Shown here: positions 33,598 to 38,470 of the stretch, one piece after another
Layout of the letters: each line of letters begins with the position of its first letter
Numbering within the stretch: position 1 is the first letter of the stretch
Source of the DNA: Clostridia bacterium
Lineage (GTDB): Bacteria; Bacillota; Clostridia; Christensenellales; Aristaeellaceae
Direction: 5' to 3'
Assembly (NCBI GenBank): GCA_017443295.1
Contig: JAFSNT010000201.1
Coordinates: forward strand, 1 to 38,470
Length of the DNA: 38,470 nt
Position numbers and translations under genes: made by a program
The notes under the pieces: generated by a model
Database searches by the model: none
What the model was told of the DNA's origin: nothing
What the model saw: the letters and a program-made list of their open reading frames with translations, nothing else

Positions 33598-33746
33598 TGG
33601 GATTTGTAGAGGTAGGAAGTAGAAGGTAGGAGGTAGGAGGTTTTATATAGTCCTCCAAAGTATACAAAGTCCGATTTTTGTGTTTTTGTTTTCACATAAT
33701 AAACCTCCTACCTCCTACTTCCTACCTCCTACCTTTATAAATCCCA
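33598..33746 (-). repeat. intergenic hairpin element, copy 2 (GTAGGAR heptamer arms, inverted orientation)
   Basis: The arms are four heptamers each: left 33612-33639 (one is GTAGAAG) and right 33704-33733, inverted. Pairing continues outward through TGGGATTTGTAGAGG on the left and the complement of TGGGATTTATAAAGG on the right. Read on the minus strand the core is GTTTATTATGTG...ACAAAAAC and ...GACTATATAAAAC, which aligns with copy 1; it has about 9 extra bases before GACTATAT. It occupies the divergent gap between the GHL10-like gene and the AEC gene. Confidence 0.85.
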
Positions 33747-33790
33747 GTTTGTAATTCATGCGTAACCTTCGTTTTCTCCTTCTCAACCGG

Positions 33791-33821
33791 TTGACTTAGA
33801 GTAAACTCTAAGGATTATGAT
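33791..33821 (+). promoter_or_regulatory. MerR-type promoter with a 19-bp spacer and perfect dyad
   Basis: TTGACT (33791-33796) and TATGAT (33816-33821) are separated by 19 bases, longer than normal. The spacer holds the perfect palindrome CTTAGAGTAAACTCTAAG (33795-33812). This is the architecture of MerR-family-activated promoters. It drives the AEC permease gene 75 bases downstream. No MerR gene is in the window. Confidence 0.75.
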
Positions 33822-33896
33822 GATCGTATCACAGACGCGCGCCGCTGTCAACCCTTGAAAGGGCAGACGGCGAAGCGGTCGCGGGAGGGAAAGGCT

Positions 33897-34826
33897 TTGA
33901 CTCGTTTTTCAGAAGTGCTGCGCATCGTTCTGCCCGTGGTGCTGATGCTTTTGATCGGCATCCTGTGCCGGAAAAAGCGATTGATCGACCGGGCGGGCAT
34001 TGACGCCCTGAAAACCGTGGCGGTGCAGATCGGGCTGCCCGCTGTGCTGCTGCATACCTTCGCGGCGGCGGAATATTCCCTGGCCACGCTGGTGGTGCCG
34101 CTCATCATGTTTTTGCTGTGCGTGGCGGCCTGGCTGCTGGGAAAGTATGCGGGCAAAGCGCTGCGCATGGAAAACCGCTTCCTCCCCTTCCTGACCACCG
34201 GCTTTGAGGCGGGCATGCTTGGCTACGCCCTGTTTACGCTGCTGTACGGCACCGAACGGCTGGCGGATTTCGCCCGGATCGACTTGGGGCAGGTGCTGTT
34301 CGTTTTCACGCTCTACAAGCTGCTGCTGGGCATGGGCGGCGAAGAAAAGCCCGATCTGAAGCAGCTGTTCAGGGAAATGGCCTTCTCCCCCATCATTTTA
34401 GCGATTCTGGCGGGCGTGCTGCTGGGGGTGACGGGAATCTATCAGGCCCTGATCCCCTCCGGCGCGGCGGGGGTGCTGGACGCCTGCACGGACTTTATTT
34501 CCGCCCCTGTCAGCGCCCTGATCCTGCTTTCCATCGGCTATGATCTGGTGTTCCGGGATATTCCCTGGCGGGAGGCGCTGAAAGCGGTGGGCCTGCGGCT
34601 TTTGATCATGGCCGTTCTGGGGGCCGCCGTGCTTGGCCTGTTCCATCTTTTGTGGCCACAGGCCCAATGGGATCGGGCGGTGTGGCTCATGTTCCTGCTG
34701 CCGCCGCCCTATGTGCTGCCCGTATTCTCCACGGACGAAAAGCAGCGGGTCTACCTTTCCTCCGTTCTTTCCCTGTCCACTGTGGTCACGCTTTTGGGCT
34801 TCGTGCTGCTGGCGGTGATCGGCTGA
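33897..34826 (+). CDS. AEC-family (auxin efflux carrier-like) permease, 309 aa
   Basis: TTG 33897 is preferred: GGGAGG lies 8 bases before it, while the upstream TTG at 33855 has none. About ten hydrophobic helices in two five-helix halves; the first half has VVLMLLIGILCRKKRLIDRA and VQIGLPAVLLHTFAAAEYS, typical of AEC transporters. Bacterial members export or import carboxylates such as malate or malonate; the substrate here is unknown. Control by a MerR regulator is inferred from its promoter. A terminator follows. Confidence 0.8.
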   Translation: MTRFSEVLRIVLPVVLMLLIGILCRKKRLIDRAGIDALKTVAVQIGLPAVLLHTFAAAEYSLATLVVPLIMFLLCVAAWLLGKYAGKALRMENRFLPFLTTGFEAGMLGYALFTLLYGTERLADFARIDLGQVLFVFTLYKLLLGMGGEEKPDLKQLFREMAFSPIILAILAGVLLGVTGIYQALIPSGAAGVLDACTDFISAPVSALILLSIGYDLVFRDIPWREALKAVGLRLLIMAVLGAAVLGLFHLLWPQAQWDRAVWLMFLLPPPYVLPVFSTDEKQRVYLSSVLSLSTVVTLLGFVLLAVIG

Positions 34827-34846
34827 GCGTCCTCCGGGTACAGGAA

Positions 34847-34881
34847 CGGGGCTGCTGCATTTCGCAACAGCCCCGCTTTTT
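34847..34881 (+). terminator. rho-independent terminator of the AEC gene
   Basis: CGGGGCTG (34847-34854) pairs with CAGCCCCG (34868-34875), then CTTTTT. It touches the 3' end of the minus-strand coiled-coil gene. Confidence 0.88.
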
Positions 34882-35146
34882 ATGGCCCGAAAAGCTTATA
34901 GACGCCCGTCGCCTCCAGCGTGATCAGCACGATCACCACGGCCAGCAAGCCGTACACGATCCAGATGATCACGTCCATTTGCCGGACGGTGAGCTTCACC
35001 TTATCGTACCACTCTTCTTTTTTGATCTTGAGGGCCTGGGAGAAGGGATCCAGCGCCTTTTCCCGCTTTTCCAGGGCCTGTTCCCTTTCTCGCAGTGCCT
35101 GCTCCCGGGCCTCCAGTTCCTTTTCTCTTTTCGCGGTGTTTTTCAT
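34880..35146 (-). CDS. small coiled-coil, C-terminally membrane-anchored protein, 88 aa
   Basis: Residues 1-33 are near-perfect repeats of an R-E-x-A-L-E motif (REKELEAREQALREREQALE), predicting a long charged coiled coil; a hydrophobic helix (MDVIIWIVYGLLAVVIVLIT) follows near 58-78. Topology: tail anchor with the coil in the cytoplasm. The ATG overlaps the permease stop codon (TAATG), so the two are translationally coupled. I know of no such subunit in standard Mgl transporters. A role in assembly or localisation of the permease is possible but unproven. Confidence 0.65.
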   Translation of the reverse strand: MKNTAKREKELEAREQALREREQALEKREKALDPFSQALKIKKEEWYDKVKLTVRQMDVIIWIVYGLLAVVIVLITLEATGVYKLFGP

Positions 35147-36159
35147 TACTTCTTGGCGATGTACTTGCGGATGTCCAGAGACACGGCCAGCACGATGACC
35201 AGGCCCTGCACCACGTAGTTGTAATAGGGGTTCACGCCTAAGAACTGCAGGATGATCTTGAGCAGTTCAAACACCAGCACGCCCACCAGGATGCCCGGCA
35301 CCGTGCCGATACCGCCCGTGGTGGATACGCCGCCGATGGTGCAGCCCGCGATGGCCTCCAATTCGTAGCCCTGGCCCATGGAGGCGGAAGCGCCGCCGGA
35401 CTTGGCTGCCAGCAGATAACCGGCGATGGCGTACATCACGCCCGCGGTGGCGTAAATGCCCATGAGGGTGCTAGTGGTGTTCACGCCGGATACCTCGGCC
35501 GCCACGTCGTTGCCACCGATGGCGTACATGTACTTGCCGTGGCGGGTTTTATTGTAGATGAACCAGAACAGGACGCCCAGCACCAGGCCCACGAACAGCA
35601 GATAGGGCAGGTGGAAGCCGCGCACGTTGCCGATGCGGCCGTTGATCAGGCTGGTATAAATCTTCTGGAAGCCGCCGATGGGCTGGGCGTCGGAAATCAC
35701 CAGGGAGATGCCGTAAATGATGGTCTGGGTGCCCAGGGTGGCAATGAAGGGGGGCACGTGCAGCTTGGTCACGATCAGGCCGTTGATCAGGCCCCAAACC
35801 AGGCCCAGAGCGACCACGATGAGAAGCACCACGCCGATGCTCATTTCAGGGGCCCATTTCCACAGGCGGCCGGAATAATCGCCGCGCTGGCACAGGATGC
35901 CCGCCACAACGGCGGCGAAGCCCACCTGACGGCCGGCGCTCAGGTCGGTGCCCTTGGTGATCAGACAGCCGCTGACGCCCAGGGCGATCAGGAAACGCAC
36001 GGCAGTATTGCTCATCAGGTTGCCGAAGTTGGCCCAGGAAACGAAGTTATCCTTCAGGAAGCCCACGACGACGGCGGCGATGAGCAGCAGGATGACGATG
36101 GGGTTGCCTTTGACAACCGCCCAGATTTTAGCGCCAATGCTTTGGTTTTTCTTTTCCAT
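35146..36159 (-). CDS. mglC: galactose/methyl-galactoside ABC transporter permease MglC
   Basis: A roughly ten-helix permease of the ribose/galactose (CUT2) class, 337 residues. Typical segments: GVSGCLITKGTDLSAGRQVG, NGLIVTKLHVPPFIATLGTQ, IYNKTRHGKYMYAIGGNDVAAEVSGV (coupling loop that contacts the ATPase) and AIAGCTIGGVSTTGGIGTVP. It forms the membrane channel for galactose with MglA and MglB. ATG 36159 follows GGGAGG, 18 bases after mglA. Its stop overlaps the start of the coiled-coil gene. Confidence 0.9.
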   Translation of the reverse strand: MEKKNQSIGAKIWAVVKGNPIVILLLIAAVVVGFLKDNFVSWANFGNLMSNTAVRFLIALGVSGCLITKGTDLSAGRQVGFAAVVAGILCQRGDYSGRLWKWAPEMSIGVVLLIVVALGLVWGLINGLIVTKLHVPPFIATLGTQTIIYGISLVISDAQPIGGFQKIYTSLINGRIGNVRGFHLPYLLFVGLVLGVLFWFIYNKTRHGKYMYAIGGNDVAAEVSGVNTTSTLMGIYATAGVMYAIAGYLLAAKSGGASASMGQGYELEAIAGCTIGGVSTTGGIGTVPGILVGVLVFELLKIILQFLGVNPYYNYVVQGLVIVLAVSLDIRKYIAKK

Positions 36160-36177
36160 CTTTTTTGCCTCCCTCGT

Positions 36178-37689
36178 TTACTCAAACTGCGTGGCCAGCG
36201 CCATGATGTTTTCCTGGGTGGCTTCGCTTCCGTTCACAAAACCGGTTACCCGGCCGTCGCACATGACCATGATGCGGTCGCTCATGCCGATCAGCTCGCT
36301 CATTTCGGAACTGATCATGATGATGCTCTTTCCTTCTTTTGCCAGATCGGCAATGATGCAGTAGATTTCGTATTTGGCGCCCACGTCGATGCCGCGGGTG
36401 GGTTCGTCTAAGATCAGCACGTCGGGGTTGTTGGCCAGCCAGCGTCCCACCAGCACCTTCTGCTGGTTGCCGCCGGACAGGGATTTGATCTGGGTTTTGG
36501 AGGACGGCGTTTTGATGTTCATCTTTTTCACGTTGTCCTGCACCAGCTGCTCCACCTTTTTGGCGTTGATGGCGATGCCGTGATCCAGATATTTGTTCAG
36601 CGAGGCGATGGAAATATTGTCGGCCACGCTGAGTACGCCCATGATGCCGCTGCCGCGGCGATCCTCCGTAAGCAGGGCGATGCCCTGATCAATGGCGTCC
36701 TTGGGGCGGCTGATTTTCAGTTCCTTGCCCTTGTAGAGGATTTGCCCCTTGCTGTGGCTGCGGATGCCGAAAATGCCCTCCATCAGCTCCGTGCGCTGCG
36801 CGCCCACCAGGCCGCCCACGCCCAAAATTTCGCCCCGGCGAAGCTGGAAATTAACGTTGCGGAAGGAACGGGGATTGATGGACGTGAAATCCTTGACCTC
36901 GAAAACCACTTCTCCCGGCTCGTTGGATTTGGGCGGATACAGGTTGGTCAGCTCGCGGCCCACCATCTGGGTGATGATTTTTTCGGTGGTCAGCTCCTTG
37001 GCTTCCCAGGTGCCGATGTATTTGCCGTCGCGCATGATGGTCACGTCGTCGCCGATGCGCAGGATCTCGTCCATCTTGTGGCTGATATAGACGATGGCCA
37101 CGTTTTCGGCCTTCAAATCCGCAATGATGCGGAACAGGGCCTCCACCTCGTTGGCGGTCAGGGAGGAGGTGGGTTCGTCTAAGATCAGCACCCGGCAGTT
37201 GGCGGACACGGCCTTGGCGATTTCCACGCTCTGCATCTGCGACACGCTCAGCTCGCCCACCTTCTGGTGCGGGTCAAAGGTCATGCGCACCTTTTTGAGC
37301 AATTCGGCGGTGTCGGCGTACATTTTCTTGTGATCCACCACTTTGATGCAGCCCAGGAACGTTTTCAGGGGATAGCGGCCCAGAAAAATGTTTTCCCCCA
37401 CGGTGCGGGCGGGGATGGGCTGCAGCTCCTGGTGCACCATGGCGATGCCCTTTTTCAGGGCGTCCATGGGGTCGTGGATGGTGACGGGCTGGCCGTCCAG
37501 CTTGATCTGCCCTTCGTCCATCTTGTAGATGCCGAACATGCATTTCATCAGCGTGGATTTCCCGGCGCCGTTTTCGCCCATCAGCGCGTGTACCTTGCCG
37601 GGGCGCAGCTTTAACTGCGCGTGATCCAGCGCCTTTACGCCAGGGAAGGATTTGCTTACGTCCGTCATTTCCAGAACGTATTCAGGCAT
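36178..37689 (-). CDS. mglA: galactose/methyl-galactoside ABC transporter ATPase MglA
   Basis: A double ATPase of the CUT2 class, 503 residues, energising sugar import at the inner face of the membrane. N-terminal half: Walker A GENGAGKST (38-46), signature LSVSQMQS, Walker B VLILDEPTSSL. The C-terminal half has a degenerate Walker A (GGLVGAQRTEL), an LSGGNQQK signature and Walker B VLILDEPTRGIDVG, which is the family pattern. The start has AGGGGG upstream. A hairpin separates it from mglB. Confidence 0.93.
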   Translation of the reverse strand: MPEYVLEMTDVSKSFPGVKALDHAQLKLRPGKVHALMGENGAGKSTLMKCMFGIYKMDEGQIKLDGQPVTIHDPMDALKKGIAMVHQELQPIPARTVGENIFLGRYPLKTFLGCIKVVDHKKMYADTAELLKKVRMTFDPHQKVGELSVSQMQSVEIAKAVSANCRVLILDEPTSSLTANEVEALFRIIADLKAENVAIVYISHKMDEILRIGDDVTIMRDGKYIGTWEAKELTTEKIITQMVGRELTNLYPPKSNEPGEVVFEVKDFTSINPRSFRNVNFQLRRGEILGVGGLVGAQRTELMEGIFGIRSHSKGQILYKGKELKISRPKDAIDQGIALLTEDRRGSGIMGVLSVADNISIASLNKYLDHGIAINAKKVEQLVQDNVKKMNIKTPSSKTQIKSLSGGNQQKVLVGRWLANNPDVLILDEPTRGIDVGAKYEIYCIIADLAKEGKSIIMISSEMSELIGMSDRIMVMCDGRVTGFVNGSEATQENIMALATQFE

Positions 37690-37778
37690 AGGGATAATGC
37701 CCCCTTTCTTAAGTTGTTTGCAGTGCCCTTCGCACCGCGTCCGGCACGCGGGCGCGCTGCGAAAAACGCTGCCTTTAG

Positions 37779-37814
37779 GAAAACTGGGTGAGCCAGGGAA
37801 ACCGGCCCACCCAG
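37779..37814 (-). terminator. intercistronic hairpin/attenuator between mglB and mglA
   Basis: On the minus strand CTGGGTGGGCC (37804-37814) pairs with GGCTCACCCAG (37784-37794), 11 bp with one G-U wobble, followed by TTTTCC. Partial termination or 3'-end protection here would give more binding protein than ATPase and permease, as is common in such operons. Confidence 0.7.
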
Positions 37815-37855
37815 CTTTTCATTGGTTATTCAGGCCAAAGAACGCCGGAACGGAA

Positions 37856-38470
37856 TTACATGGCGTCCACGTAAGCCTTGTTGACTTTCACGTAGTCGAT
37901 CCAGTAGTAGTTCTCGATCGCTTCGCCGTTCAGCAGCTTCACAGCCACGTCCACAGCCGCATGGCTCTGGCCGATGTGGTCGTTCAGCACGGTGCCGGTC
38001 ATTTCGCCGTCCTTCACCAGCTGCACAGCTTCTTCCAGCGCGTCCACGCCCAGCAGGTAGATGTCTTCGCCCACGGTGCGGCCGGCGGCCACGATCGCGG
38101 TGGCGGCGCCCAGCGCCATAGCGTCGTTGTTGCAGAACACGACTTCGACCTTATCGCCGTAGATGTTCAGCGCGTTGGCGCACAGTTCCTGACCCTTGGT
38201 CTGGTCCCAGTTGCCCACCTGATCGTCCAGGCATTCCACTTCGTAGCCCGCGTCCTTCAGGGCCTTGACGGAGAATTCGGTGCGGTACTGGGCGTCGATG
38301 TTTTCAGGGTCGCCCTCGATCATGACGTAGCTGATCTTGCCGTCGCCGTTGATGTCGCCGTGGTTGTCCAGTTCGCAAACCATTTCGCCCTGGAAGGTGC
38401 CGCTCTGACGGGCGTCAGCGCCCACGTAGCAAACCTTGTCGTTGTTCAGGATGCCTTCGTAGGATTCGTC
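37856..38470 (-). CDS. mglB: galactose/glucose-binding protein MglB, 5' end outside the window
   Basis: The frame stays open to the window edge, so only the C-terminal 204 residues are visible. Features: the calcium-binding loop DINGDGKISY followed by VMIEGDPENIDAQYRTEF, CNNDAMALGA (ligand-binding Asn/Asp in the hinge region), LLGVDALEEAV and GTVLNDHIGQSHAAVDVAV near the end. These are characteristic of the D-galactose-binding protein of the Mgl system (also a chemotaxis ligand in enterobacteria). It is the first visible gene of the operon; the promoter lies outside. Confidence 0.9.
   Translation of the reverse strand, partial: DESYEGILNNDKVCYVGADARQSGTFQGEMVCELDNHGDINGDGKISYVMIEGDPENIDAQYRTEFSVKALKDAGYEVECLDDQVGNWDQTKGQELCANALNIYGDKVEVVFCNNDAMALGAATAIVAAGRTVGEDIYLLGVDALEEAVQLVKDGEMTGTVLNDHIGQSHAAVDVAVKLLNGEAIENYYWIDYVKVNKAYVDAM

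Overview
The window reads as a chromosome segment from an anaerobic gut- or rumen-type Clostridia (Firmicutes). This is inferred from three things: an alpha/beta-type small acid-soluble spore protein tail at the left edge, strong AGGAGG ribosome binding sites with frequent TTG/GTG starts, and a plant cell-wall (pectin) gene set beside several multi-domain c-di-GMP proteins. TAA, TGA and TAG all occur as normal stops.

Layout. 1-5700: spore protein tail, then a minus-strand array of small detoxification-type genes (several GNAT acetyltransferases, one fused to a papain-like/NlpC-like domain and interrupted by an in-frame TAG; a pyridoxamine-oxidase-like protein; a TetR repressor fused to an isochorismatase-type hydrolase, with two copies of a dyad operator on its promoter). 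5.8-6.6 kb: a short-chain dehydrogenase. 7.0-15.2 kb: four consecutive plus-strand c-di-GMP genes (cyclase, EAL phosphodiesterase, a damaged SBP-SBP-EAL gene, cyclase). 15.3-21.5 kb: a minus-strand pectin/hemicellulose operon (GH43, broken sugar-binding lipoprotein gene, CE12 esterase, pectinesterase-SGNH fusion) whose 3' end has decayed into fragments of a GH105-like hydrolase, a serine beta-lactamase-like protein and a McrC/LlaJI-type nuclease. 21.8-24.0 kb: a secreted SH3-domain protein and a divergent response regulator. 24.2-30.1 kb: a three-gene sensory operon (amino-acid-type periplasmic binding protein; a 1214-residue ECF-S-like/beta-propeller/HD-GYP protein; a BMP-family lipoprotein) with no transporter permease or ATPase. 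30.2-33.6 kb: SGNH hydrolase, MATE efflux pump, GHL10-like glycosidase. 33.8-34.9 kb: AEC-type permease behind a MerR-style promoter. 34.9-38.5 kb: mglB-mglA-mglC galactose uptake operon ending in a small coiled-coil membrane protein.

How it fits together. Pectin de-esterification, arabinan/xylan trimming and galactose import form a plant-polysaccharide programme; the binding-protein-linked cyclase, EAL and HD-GYP proteins would couple external solutes to c-di-GMP. Part of the carbohydrate operon and one c-di-GMP gene are decaying.

The two observations I rate highest are (i) three intergenic hairpin elements that share a core while their long arms differ in sequence yet stay self-complementary, two of them built from tandem GTAGGAR heptamers, and (ii) the transporter-less HD-GYP operon.
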